Positions 1-11,107 of a stretch of DNA of 64,000 nt are shown in pieces; positions within the stretch are counted from its first letter, which is position 1; each line of letters begins with the position of its first letter. The position numbers and the translations under genes are program-made. The notes under the pieces are model-generated. The model was given only the letters and a program-made list of their open reading frames with translations, was not told where the DNA came from and did not search any database. Where the stretch lies: contig JAKUDP010000003.1 in assembly GCA_022570795.1 (NCBI GenBank), positions 1,674,001 to 1,738,000 of the forward strand, in the 5' to 3' direction. This DNA comes from Sphaerulina vaccinii. Its lineage: Eukaryota > Ascomycota > Dothideomycetes > Mycosphaerellales > Mycosphaerellaceae.

Positions 1-1513
1 GGTCTCAATCCGTGGCCCACCTTCGACTGGAACTTGGGTCAGGGCAGAGGGCTGTATCTGCCAACGTTCGCCGTGGTTAACCAGTGTGCTGGTATTGTCA
101 TCGCCGCCGTGATGATACTCGCCATCTGGTATACCAACGGCTGGCAGACTGGCTATCTTCCGATCAACTCACAGGGGACTTTCGACAACACTGGAGGCAA
201 CTTCAAGGTTACCAAAGTGCTGAACAGCCTGGGACGACTTGACGAAAACCTCTACCACAAATACTCGCAGCCTTGGTTCTCAGCTGGATACATCGTGTAT
301 AACATCTGGTGTTTCGCTTCCTATTCGGCATCCCTCTCCTACGTATATCTCTTTCACCGGCAGACCATCGTGCGTGGGTTCAAGGGCATCTTTCGACAAG
401 CTTTCCATAAGGTCGATGATCCAGATGTCGGAGATGATGTCCACACACGGCTCATGAGGTCCTACAAGAATGTGCCTGACTGGCATTACATTGTTCTCCT
501 CATTGTCCCAATCTTCTTCGGAGTCGCTGCAATTGTAGGCTGGCCAACTGGAGCGCCCGTCAGTGCCCTCTTCTACGGCCTCATCATGCCCGCAATCTTC
601 ATCCTTCCCGTCGGAGTCATTCAAGCCGTTACTGGTCAAGCCGTTGCGATCAATGTCCTAGCAGCTCTGGTGGGCGGCTTCATCAATGCTGGCAACGCGA
701 ATGGTCTCATGTACTTCAAATGTTGGGCCTACCTATCGTCGTACCAAGCACTCTACTTTTGCATGGATCTGAAGACAGCCCATTACATGAAAGTCCCTCC
801 ACGAGTGGTTTTCTGGGCTCAAATAATTGCCACCATCATTCTCGCAATGGTCTCCGCGTTGCAGTACAACTTCATCATGGGCATTCGAGACGTTTGTACT
901 CCTGATGCACCCTTCAGAATGACCTGTCCATATCAGAAAGGCTTCTACACAACCACCATATTCTGGGGTGTCATCTCTCCAAAGAAGCTCTTTGGTGCAG
1001 GCCAAAGGTACAACATGATGCTGCTTGGGTTTCCCCTTGGATTTATTTTGGTGTTCATCTACTGGCTTCTCAAGAAATTGTATCCTCGCTCGAGCTACCT
1101 AAGACAGGTCCATCCAGTTATGCTTTGTATGGGGCCTGTATCCTACGGTTCGCCCTACAATCTGGCGTTCAATTTGAGCAATCTGTATATTAACCTCATC
1201 TCGTTTGTGTATATCCGGAAGCGATACCTTGCGTTCTGGTCAAAGGTAAGGTCTTCCGCACAAAGCTCAAGATGTCTTGCTAACAATTTCATGTCCACAG
1301 TGGAACTACGTTATCAGCGCGGCCTTTTCTTGCGGCATTGCCATCTCTGCTATGATCATCTTTTTCGCTTTGAACTTGCCAAAGGGAGGTACTCTTTCGC
1401 TCGATTGGTGGGGCAACTCGGTCGTCAACTTGGGCTGCGAAGGCGAGGGTGGCTGTCCACGGCTAGAGATTGGAGAAAGTGGTATCTTTGGGCCTTCTTC
1501 GTGGACTTCTTGA
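1..1513 (+). CDS. OPT-family oligopeptide transporter, 3' part (5' end outside window)
   Basis: Proton-coupled plasma-membrane importer of small peptides or peptide-like ligands (known for the OPT family). The frame is open from base 1 and begins inside the protein with the OPT-typical GLNPWPTFDWN stretch. Many hydrophobic helices follow, with NANGLMYFKCWAY and a late LPKGGTLSLDWWGN segment near the C terminus. Two exons are needed, 1-1245 and 1301-1513. The 55-nt intron (GTAAGG...CACAG, TGCTAAC branch-like box) joins FWSK to WNYVIS in phase 0. Reading straight through the intron gives a wrong tail ending at 1548; the spliced reading stops at 1513 after GPSSWTS. A second OPT gene starts at the far right edge of the window. 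Family assignment is firm; the substrate is unknown. Confidence 0.93.
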
Positions 1514-1821
1514 TTGTGTTCATTCATGAGTTCTACTATCTCCTATAGAGACAGGGCATGCATGTTATACGACGGTCAATGCGAGCGACTTAATTTGTAC
1601 ACAACACTGTTGACGCTGCAGGCATTGTACTCCGCAGTCGCCTGATCTCAAAACACTTTGCTTGGAAGCAGAGATGCTCGTGCCTTCGAGGAGGCCGAGG
1701 AGCTTGCAAGACGCGCCGACACCGACATTATAGCCTGACTATCTCAGTAGGAGAGCTGAAGACTCAGCTCAAAGACGACCGAGACAAGCACGCGCGCGAG
1801 CAAGACGGATTCCGAAAAGAG

Positions 1822-2734
1822 ATGCAAGATATGCGAGCGCTACTGGAGCAAAATCTGGCGAAGACGGTGGAGGAGCAAGTTCGCCCCGTTACCCAGAAGA
1901 TTTGCGCCGAGGTGACTGATGATGCGCTCAACGACAAGATCAAGGGACTACATGTGAAGTTCAAGAACGACATAAATCACATTGTGCAAAGCGCAAACTC
2001 GCTTGCTGAGAAGAAGGAGAGGGAACTTCGCACTGAGCTGCTTGGCCGCATCGCGAACGAGACGAACAAGGCCTTCTCCGAGAATGGTATGTTCTGCTTG
2101 TCGCGCCTGTCGTTATCATTACTGATCTGGTACAGTTTCCGAGCCTTTGAAAGCCTTGACTACTAACATACAGACTACTCTTGATGAGATGAAGGCCGAC
2201 GAAAAGACTGTGAAGGGTAGTGTCGAGAAATTCGACACCCAACGCGACAACACTGCAAGCGAACTGGAGAAGCTTCGCGCCGGCACTGCAGACTTTGTAC
2301 TCAACAAGTCGCCTAACTTCAAGACGCTTCAATTGATAGTGGACGAGCTTTCGCGCGAGGCTGTGTTTGTAGAGAATTTCGAGCAGCTTCTGGCGGAGAG
2401 CGAAGCTTTGCGAGTTGTTTTGGCCGCCGACGTCCACCACGATGACAGACTCAACACTCTCACTACCGACATGAAGCTTTTCAATCAGGCCCTGCATAGC
2501 AATGTCGTGCCTAGACTGAAGACCATATCGACACGCAGCAAAGACAACAGAGAAGCTCTCAAGACTATTTTAATAAACGTACTTGGACTTATTCACATCT
2601 GCGACAAGGTCGACGGCACCGCTGTGCAGGGACTTATGGCTGAGTGCAGCATGGAAGCCTGCACTGCCTCCATGACCTTGTACAACGAATGGACAACAGC
2701 AAAGAGGGCTGCAGAACTGCAGAAGCCTCGCTGA
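1822..2734 (+). CDS. Coiled-coil protein of unknown function, 5' end unresolved
   Basis: I do not recognise a family. The product is rich in charged and Leu residues in heptad-like order (MQDMRALLEQNLAKTVEEQV and later LNTLTTDMKLFNQALHSN), suggesting coiled coil throughout. A 49-nt intron at 2087-2135 (GTATGT...GTACAG, phase 1) joins KAFSEN to VSEPLKALTTNIQ and keeps the frame to the TGA at 2734. The 1822 start is only the first Met. The same frame is open back to about 1755 (GELKTQLKDDRDKHAREQ), and another coiled-coil-like stretch (DARAFEEAEELARRADTD) lies near 1675-1730 in a different frame. A further intron or a truncation is therefore likely upstream. It could be a fragment of a longer gene. 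Confidence 0.6.
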
Positions 2735-2782
2735 TCTGATCTAATCACATCATCGTCCTCCTTTCAACACCTGCCTTGCTAG

Positions 2783-3121
2783 ACTCTGTTCAGCATGGCA
2801 CGTTACACTCCCAAGGCTTGACCTGCTCTGCTGAATCATGTTCATCATTGCACGCCATGCCTTTAGCACTACCACTGCTTGCCAGCTTGCCAGCTTGACT
2901 GATTATCCTGCTCCTGCACGTCTTCACTCATGCTGTCATGCATTGGCATGACACTCTGTTCAGCATGGCACCTTACACTCCCAAGGCTTGACCTGCTCTG
3001 CTGAATCATGTTCATCATTGCACGCCATGCCTTTACTACTACCACTGCTTGCCAGCTTGCTAGCTTGACTAATTGTCCTGCTTCTGCACGTCTTCACTCA
3101 TACTGTCATGCATTGGCATAA
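2783..3121. repeat. 170-bp direct tandem duplication
   Basis: Two near-identical copies lie head to tail, beginning with ACTCTGTTCAGCATGGCAC at 2783 and again at 2953. Each carries CCAAGGCTTGACCTGCTCTG, the GCTTGCCAGCTTG motif and ends in CATGCATTGGCAT. They differ at scattered positions, several of them C/T or G/A changes in the second copy. The duplication sits between the coiled-coil gene and the edge of the TA-rich island and contains no ORF. Confidence 0.9.
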
Positions 3122-3879
3122 CCACTTTAGATAGATACCACAATGCAATGTTCTAATTGACGTCCTTCCTTATCTTATAGTTAGTGCTGCCCTACTATAT
3201 CGTGGACGTAATAGAGTATAGATCTTCTAAGTATATAGGCCTAAAAGCAAGATCCCTAAGTATCCAGAGACCTAATATATATAATAGTCTCGTAGCTACT
3301 ATAAGGCGTATATAAGCTCAAGATGCCAGGCCTAATAGATTCTATAGAGTAACGACCTTATACGAATATCGGCTTAAGGCGCAAGTAAAGATTAGAGGGC
3401 AGAGCGGAGCGATAATATCGCAGAAGGCTAGGGTATAAGGAGCCTAAAGTAAAATAGTAGCGTATTATAAGTAGTAAAGCTAGAGGGTCAAAAGGAAGAA
3501 AATTAATAGATAAGTAGGCTTCTCTAAAGCGTAGCTATTCGCTCTATATATATATACTTAGTAGATTAGTCTTTTTAATACTTAACCGTACGTTTACTAC
3601 TTTTAGCCTTTGTCTATATACTATAGCCTCGTTCGTACTAAGAACTTAGAGTAATTAGGGTTGTATAGACTTACTTTCAAAGCCGGCCTTATATATATAT
3701 ATAGCATGCTATACTATTAGAATACGATCTAGACTATAGAAACAAAGTCTAATTAATCGTAAAAACCTATTAGGGAAAAAGGTATATAGCGCTATCTAAA
3801 GCTATTTATAGCTTTTATAAAATGTTTATATATACAATCTAGTATAATCTAGCATCCCCGCACGTCTAAGAGCTATAGG

Positions 3880-4929
3880 CTATAGTAGATAATCGCGTAG
3901 AGTAGAAAACAATCGCGAATCTAGAGCTTTTGTTAGGATATCTACTACTTGTTCTTTAGTAGGTACCCAAACTAGCTCTATTAAGCCCTGCTCGTATATA
4001 TCGCGTACAAAGTAATATTGTATATCGATATGCTTGGATTTGGCGTAGTGTTCGGGGTTCTTAGCTAGTTCTATAGCCGAGTTACTATCGGTATAGATTT
4101 TGATTGTTTCGGCGTTTATATCTATTTCCTTATAGATGTCTCTAAGGAAGATCGCCTCTTTTATAGCCTCTTTTAGGGCCATATACTCGGCCTCGCAACT
4201 AGATAGTGCGACGGCCTTTTGTAGTATAGAACGCCAACTTATAGGCGCTTGTTGCCCTAATAGGAAAATATAACCCGTAGTCGATTTGCGAGTAGTATAA
4301 TCTCCCCCCCAATCTGCGTCGCTATATCCGATAGGTAGGGGCTCGGATTGCGCCTTATATACGAGCGCTTTATCTATAGACTTAGGGTCGTTTAGATATT
4401 TCCAAATTCTATTAAGGGCTTTGAAGTGCGATTGGTCTGGATTAGATATAAATCGCGCGACAGAACCTACGGCATAGGCTATATCCGGCCGTGTTTTAGT
4501 CGCTAAATAGATAAGAGCGCCAACCTCTTTTTGAAACGCTTTAATATCGTCGTAGCTAGCTAGATTCTTAGCTTTTTCTAGACGTATACCTTGTTCTATA
4601 GGCGTAGAAATAGGATTTAGTCCTTTCTTATTATATCGCTCTAGAATCTTTAATAGATAACCCTTCTGCGACAAGGTTATAGTTCTATTAGAGCGATCTC
4701 TAGAAACCTCGATTCCTAAATAGGTTTTTGCAGCGCCTAAGTCTTCTATCTCTAGATATTTCTTAATATTAGACTTAAATTCGGACGCTAGTTCTAGAGT
4801 CGGACTAAATATAAGCATGTCGTCGACGTGACACGTTATATAGACTCCTGTTTGTACGTTTCTAAAGGCGGCGCTATCTTTTACTAAAGGAATAAAGCCA
4901 AACTTAGCTAGTATAGATTTTAGGTGCAA
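3880..4929 (-). pseudogene. copia reverse transcriptase C-terminal part plus RNase H
   Basis: Longest open piece of the element, 349 codons. It contains the RT catalytic YITCHVDDML box (the copia xVDDM signature), the TYLGIEV connector, the TRPDIAYAVGSVARF segment and an RNase H with ADWGGD, LSSCEAEYMAL and YTDSNSAIELAKNP. Ends in KHIDIQYYFVRDIYEQG and a short tail. The N-terminal half of RT lies upstream, broken by stops. This is the least damaged part of the element, which may mean RIP was light or the copy young. Confidence 0.9.
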
Positions 4930-5828
4930 GTACCACTGCCTACTAGCTTGTTTTAAGCCGTATTAAGGCGACAGACTTTATATTCTTGCCCTTTAACTTC
5001 AAATCCTTTAGGTTGTTCGACGTATATCTCCTTATCTATAGGACTATTAGGAAAAGCGAGTTTTATGTCTATTTGCTCGATTTCGTAGTCCTTAGAGGCT
5101 GCGTAATAGAATAAGGAACGCCAAGTTTCGGGGCGGCAGGTATTACTAAAAGTATCGTCGTAATCGAGACCTAGTACCTACTTAAATCCCTTAGCAACCC
5201 ACCTACTTTTCTGCTTAATAGGCTCGCTATAGGGTGTTCTTTTAGTCTTATAGACCTACCTCCCTTTTACGGCTTTTCTACCTTTAGGTAGATCGACTAG
5301 AGTCCAAGTATTAAGCTTATTAAGGTCGCTAATCTCGCTAGACATTGATTTAGTCTAGCCCTCTTTATCTATTCTTAGCGCCTCTTCGTAGGTTATAGGA
5401 TCGTCTATACTATTACTAGTAAGGCAATAAGTATATAGCGCTAGTTCATCGTCTAAACTGTCGTCTTCTAGAGTTCTAGAACCTCTAGAAGTAGCTTCTC
5501 CTAAGTCGAGTTTTTGCGACTTTCTAGAAACTTCGTAATTGTCTAATAACTCGTCGGGTTCTTCGTTATATAGGTTTTCTATACTAGTTCTAGCTTGATC
5601 TATAGGCGTACTATTACGTCCTAAAGTCCTAGAACTTTGTAACGAGTTTCTAGAGTCTTCTAGAATAGGCGAATTTTCTCTATTATTCGAAGTTTCTATA
5701 GGCTTATTAGGAGTTACTAGCTTTTCTATGCTTTCTAGGGGTACTATATTACTCGGAGTAATAAGTTCTGCCTTCGGAAAGCTATAGAACTGTCCTTCTA
5801 GAATAGTAACGTCCCTAGCCCAAACTAC

Positions 5829-6119
5829 TTACTTTCTTTCTAAGTTGTAAAGCTTATAGTTTTTCGCATCGCTATAGCCTATAAGGATTGCTTTATATAC
5901 TCTAGAATCTAGTTTCTTAGGCTTAGATCTAGAGTAATAGGCTAGAGATCCAAAAACTCGAATATTATCTAAGTTAGGAGGCTTGTTATAGCGAATCTCG
6001 TAGGGCGACTTATTATTAAGCGACGAATGCGGTGTTCTATTATATAGATAGACCGCAGCTTCTAGCGCCTCTCCCCAAAAGTATTTAGGGAGGCCAGCCC
6101 CTATTAATAGAGCGCGCAC
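5829..6119 (-). pseudogene. copia integrase fragment
   Basis: 96-codon open piece that includes the end of the integrase catalytic domain (YFWGEALEAAVYLYNRTPHS) and the following GYSDAKNYKLYNLERK connector, both typical of copia polyproteins. Stops interrupt the frame on both sides. Between 6120 and 6770, minus-strand translation still shows integrase-like pieces but with stops. Confidence 0.85.
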
Positions 6120-6774
6120 CTTGTTTAGTAGTGTCCTATTAGGTCGTTCTATAAGACCGTTTTGTTCGGGATTATAAGGACTACTAAGTTCGTGTTTTAT
6201 GCCGCTTTCTCTTAATAGATTCTCTAACTTATTACTAGTTAGCTCGGTAGCATTATCGCTTTTAAATACTTTAAGGCGCAGTCGTTTAAGGGCATTAGAC
6301 GAAGAATTTTCAGCTCGTAACTTAAAGTCTTTAATCTTAGAGTAAGCTTCTAATTTTCGTTTTATTAGATCGGCTTCTAGAAACCGAGAATAACTATCTA
6401 TTAGACTAATAAAGTATCGATAGCCTTGCTTAGTAGGAGGCTCGATAGGGCCGCAAATATCGCAGCTTACTTTGTCTAGATAGCTATTAGCTTTCTCTGT
6501 TATTAAGCGACTAGGCTTTCGGGTATGTTTACTATTAATACATACCTCGCATTTAGGACTTATAGGTTTCTCGACTTTGAAACCTATAGATTTCAGCGTA
6601 GAATCGCCGATATGTCCTAGCCTATTATGCCAAATCTCGGCGTCGCTTTTAGACTCTATAGTTAGAGCGATTTCTTCGTTTCTAGAATCTCTAGAGTTCT
6701 TATTATTAGACGGGATAGCTATATTTAGCTTATAGAGCGACTTGTCCTTATAGGACTTAGTTAATAAGTCGTTC

Positions 6775-7161
6775 TTAGAGCTCGATTATACTGTCTTTTA
6801 GTAGGGCCTTAGTCTTATAGTTGTCTAGTTGCGACAAACTAATCGAGAACTCGGGACTATATAGGCAATTCGTTAGGATTGCGACTTTATTAGTATCGCT
6901 AAATTTAATCTTAACATCGCCTATACCTCTACTTATTATAGAGCCCGCATTACCCCACTTTATCGTAGTATTCTTATTAGTAAAAGTCGTAAAGTAGGAC
7001 TTATTACTAATAATATGTCGGCTAGCACCCGAGTCTAAGATCCAGGGTTCTCTAGAGTTATTTTCGGCTCTAGAATTGTTTCTAGAATCTGAGAAAGCTA
7101 TAGTCTCGCTTTTCTCGTTAGTTCTAGAACTTTCTAGAATCGCAGTTTGGCTATTTTGCAA
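6775..7161 (-). pseudogene. copia gag-pol protease fragment
   Basis: The aspartic protease signature DSGASRHI is visible in WILDSGASRHIISNKSYF, followed by KWGNAGSIISRGIGDVKIKF, the usual copia protease context. Upstream is a low-complexity Ser/Arg/Asn linker coded by repeated TCTAGA-type hexamers. Non-functional because flanking frames are interrupted. Confidence 0.85.
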
Positions 7162-7704
7162 ATCTTCGGTTCTAGAACCTTCTAGAGTAGGCTCTATTTC
7201 TTCGATTATAGACGAGTATAGTACTTCGACTTCCTCGTCAGACTCGTTAATACTAGTAGTAACTAGCGCATCTTCTTTAGAGCTAGTACTAGTAGTATTC
7301 TTCGAAGAATTAGACTTTTTATTAGAGCCTTTAGGATCTTTCTACTAACTAGGTCGTAACTCCGGGTGTTTCTCGTAGCACTTTTCTACTAGATGCCCCT
7401 CTTTCTTGCAGTGCGAGCAGTACTTAGTAGAGTCTCTAGGGCCCTTTTTATTTAGTCGTTTAGGACCTCTAGAGTTTTTGTTTCTCGATTTTCTAGAGTC
7501 TAAATATAATGCTGTTTCTTTTACGTTATATCTTCTAGATTCGTCGAGTATATTCGAGAATAGAGTCTCTATAGAGAAGGCGTCTTCGTTACTTCTTAGG
7601 TTTTGAGTTATAGAAGTAACAAAAGAGTCGTACTCTTCGGTTAGATTGTTTAGAGTCCAAGCTATAATAACTTGCTTAGGTAGCTCTACTCCCTTTGCCT
7701 TTAA

Positions 7705-8076
7705 TTAATCGTATAGGCGCCGAATAGTATTAGTGTAGGACTCTATAGAGCCTGCACTTTCGAGCATAGTCTTAAATAGTTCTTTACAAAGTAAGAACTT
7801 AGAGTTAAATCCTTTAGGCGAATATAACTCTTCTAGTGCAGTCCACGCCTCTTTAGCCGTTGCTTTATTAGATATTTGAAGCAACGGCCTGTCCTCTACT
7901 CCTAACCTAATAGCTGCGAGAGCTTTAGATATAATAGTAGCGTTGTTTATATTGTTTTCGAGCGCACTAATATATCCCTTTTTAGTTAGGTAGGATCGCA
8001 TTCTAAGGGCCCAAATCTCGTAGTTTTCTTAGCCCTTTAGGCGTGCAAAAGTAAAGGTTTTATCGCTTAGAGACAT
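7705..8076 (-). pseudogene. copia gag N-terminal fragment
   Basis: An N-terminal MSLSDKTFTFARLKG at 8076 is followed by a stop, then by RMRSYLTKKGYISALEN and the UBN2-like DRPLLQISNKATAKEAWTAL and LYSPKGFNSKFLL segments. This matches the gag polypeptide of copia elements. The stop between the two pieces probably replaces a Trp codon, as RIP would do. Confidence 0.8.
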
Positions 8077-11000
8077 TCTAGAACTCTAGAGCTATATCTT
8101 GTAGTTTCAAAATTATAGATTATAGCTCTTTCTAGAGAGAGAAACTCGGATAGAATCCTACTTTCTAGCTATTTGCTTTGAGTTCGGACTTTACCGATAA
8201 TACTAATAAGTATATCGCTTTCCTAGCAGGTGCGTCTAGGCTTTTATACTGCTAATAAACCGTATTTTTCGACCTCTCGATCGTACAGCGCGAAAGGGAC
8301 TTTTGACGGCTACAGGCTCTCTAGAAAAACATTCCGTAATCGTAGATTGATAGAGCGCGTTCGGGCGATTCTAAATCCGGTCCGATCGTCCTATAGGGAT
8401 AAATAGTCGTCGAGATATCGATTAAATCCGAAGAGGTATTAAGATTGGATTAAGGTTTAACTAGTCCAAATCGGGTAATTTGGCTTGCCGGGCTTATAAC
8501 CTGTTGAAAATGGAGTTGCGGAAGCTTTCTCAGAGGTATTTCGGGTAGATATAGGTCGTATCTCGGCGTAGAATGTCGTAGAAAGCTATAGAAGCTCGTA
8601 GATAGATAGTAGTAGTAGTAGTAGAGAGTCGAAGAATTCTTAGTATTAGTTAGCTATCTAGAGGAGACTCTATAGGTCTTTATATACCCTCCTATAGCTT
8701 TACTAGGAGGTTCTATAGTACGCGTATATATATACTAAGCTATAATAGCTTATGCGGCCTCTAGGACTAATTGGGAATAGAATAGAAGTCCCTAGAAGGT
8801 CTTAGAACCTCCTAGATAGATTGCTTACTAATAGGCGTTCTATAGTATTCTATAGCTTTCTAGGACTCTAGAATTGTAGAATATACTAGAAACTACTATA
8901 TTAAGCTTATATAAGCCTATAGCCGTAAGCCTAGTAGCCTAGGTATCGATTACTAGAATGCTCTAGAAGATGCTAGAAGCTTCTAGGCAGGTCTAGTTAT
9001 ATAATTATATAATTATATAATTCTAGTTATATAACTATATAGGTCGATATAGACCTATAATTATATAATACGAATTATATAACCTAATTATATAATCGAC
9101 TACCTAATACTAGATCTAATCTAATACTCTAAAGTTAAGCTTATATTTTTAATACTATCTATAGAGTAGATATCTATTATTTTAGGCTTAATAAAGAGAA
9201 GACTCTAAGCTAGATTAGTAAGAAAGTTTTATAATATACTATCTATAATCTATATACTATATATATACTAGCTCTAAATATTAACTATTAGTTTTCTAAA
9301 TAGATAATTAAAAAGAATTTCTATAGAAGTATTTCTAATAATATAAGTATAGAATAACTTTACTTATATTAATAGTTAGTATATTAGCTAATTTAATAAT
9401 AGTATTAAGAATTATATTAGTAAAGCTCTAATTCTAAATCTTATTTCTAAAAATATAAGTATTAACTAGTAGGCTAATCTTAGTATAAACTATTTTAGGC
9501 TCTTCTATAGATATTTATAGCTAAAAATCTAATCTTAGTATATCTACTATATATAAAGATTTATTATATTAGGTAGGTTATCTAGTAGTAGTATACTATT
9601 ATTATATCTCTTCTACTTTTTTAAATAGCTACTTTAAAAAATACTAATTATCTATATAGAAAGTTTTTATAAATAAAGTACTTTCTTTTTTTAATTCTAA
9701 TAATAATAGGTACTATTTTACTACTAAACCTTTATATAGTTAGCCTAAATTAACTATTATAGTTATAATTTATATAAGAATATACTTATTATACCTATTC
9801 TTATAAGTATATAAATTATATAAAAAAGGAAGCTTAGGTATAATTTTATTATAGCTCGAGGTACTATATATAGAATAGAATTATAGTACTATATAGTATT
9901 TTATTTCTTTAAATTAGAATATTATAGCTCTAGAGCTATTCGAGCTAGAATAGCTATAGATAGATATATATTCTATAAGCCTATATAATATAATAAAGCT
10001 AAAAGTAACTAAAGCTAAAGTTCTAATAGTAGTTTCTATAAGAATATAAATTTATTATCTATAATTTAAATAATTTCTTCTTATAGCTAGATCTAGGCCT
10101 AATTACTTTACTATAGAGAAGTAGTATATTAATATAGAATAGCCTAAGTATATAGTATATATAATTCTTAACTACTATAATAGTCTATTTTAAGAACTAT
10201 ATTACTTTTATAGTAAAGTTATAGCCTAGTAGTAGTCTTTTACTCTAGAGAAATAGCGCTAGAATACTTATTTTATTATTTATTTTAGATAAGAAAGTAA
10301 TATCTAATCTATACTTAGAGAAAGTCTAAACTATAGTTAAAAATTTTTTTTTAGATATAATAAACTTTTATAATTTCTAGCTATAAGTCTACTAAATAGA
10401 TAGATAAAAACTTTTATTTTTATATTAATATATTTTCTAGAATTTCTAATTATTTATAACTATAACTAATTATTTTTAAGTCTTAACTTTATATATATAC
10501 CTAGATACGAGATAATACTTAAGTAACTATAAGTACTATATATATAATCTATCTATTACTTTATAACTTATAGATTAAAAGTTTTTATAAGTAGGTATAA
10601 AAATAGTAATAGTAAAAGTAAGCTTTATAGCTCTTTAGTAGCCCGGCAGGTTATAGTAGTCTAGTAATTTTATTTTAATTAACTAATTAAAGTAGTTAAA
10701 CTAAATTAAGTATTAACTACTAATTTATTTATAGATATAATTAGTTGCAACTTTTTTAATCTATATAAGAATTAATTAATATTAGTACTAGTTAGATTTT
10801 AGTACCTCTAAGAATCGATATATTAATAAGAATAATATTATAAATTAATATAGCAAGCTATAAAATAGGCCTTTATTATTTTAGGTACTAAGATAGAGTA
10901 ATATATCAAGTAGTAATAGGCCTTGAACGCCTAAGGCGATATAGATTTTACCTATTTTATATAGTATAAGGCTAACTTAGTATTAAATAATTTAATTAAT

Positions 11001-11107
11001 AAATTAAAGAAAACTACTCCGGGTTGCAATTGTCCCTTCTAACTAATTAATAATTATACTATAGAGGTTGGATTGAATTAATTGCAATTACTATAGTAGT
11101 CTGGGAA

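Larger units (their letters stand above)
3880..8076 (-). mobile_element. Ty1/copia LTR retrotransposon body, inactivated
   Basis: Reading leftward on the minus strand, domains appear in copia order: gag (UBN2-like) near 8076-7705, protease with DSGASRHI near 7161-6775, integrase core C-terminal part near 6119-5829, then reverse transcriptase-RNase H at 4929-3880. Integrase preceding RT identifies Ty1/copia rather than Ty3. The likely start ATG at 8076 reads MSLSDKTFTFARLKG and then meets a stop, and many further stops break the frame, so it is non-functional. Just after the RT stop a purine-rich GCGGGGATG on the minus strand resembles a polypurine tract followed by TG, a possible LTR start near 3854. 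I could not align two LTRs. Confidence 0.88.
3122..11107. other. TA-rich, RIP-like repeat island 1
   Basis: Composition changes abruptly at about 3122 and returns to normal at about 11000-11100. Inside, TATA, CTAT and TAGTA strings dominate, CpA/TpG are depleted and every frame is cut by TAA/TAG. This is the pattern of repeat-induced point mutation (C-to-T on both strands), known in Pezizomycotina. Only one element can be recognised, the copia retrotransposon at 3880-8076. 3122-3879 and 8077-11107 hold no usable ORF; LTRs cannot be delimited by eye. A short palindrome-rich AATTATATAATTATATAA stretch lies at 9000-9090 and a (TAG)n run near 8595-8615. The far boundary carries GTTGCAATTG. Confidence 0.85.

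Noticed and set aside
1246..1548. Alternative C-terminus of the left OPT gene reading through to 1548
   Set aside because: Positions 1246-1300 form a standard intron with branch site; splicing gives the OPT-like hydrophobic helix and the stop at 1513.
8595..8615. (TAG)n microsatellite
   Set aside because: Very short, in TA-rich DNA where such runs are expected; not worth a finding.
9000..9090. AATTATATAATT palindromes as a replication origin or centromere core
   Set aside because: Simple AT-rich palindromes are common in RIP-mutated DNA; nothing else supports such a role.
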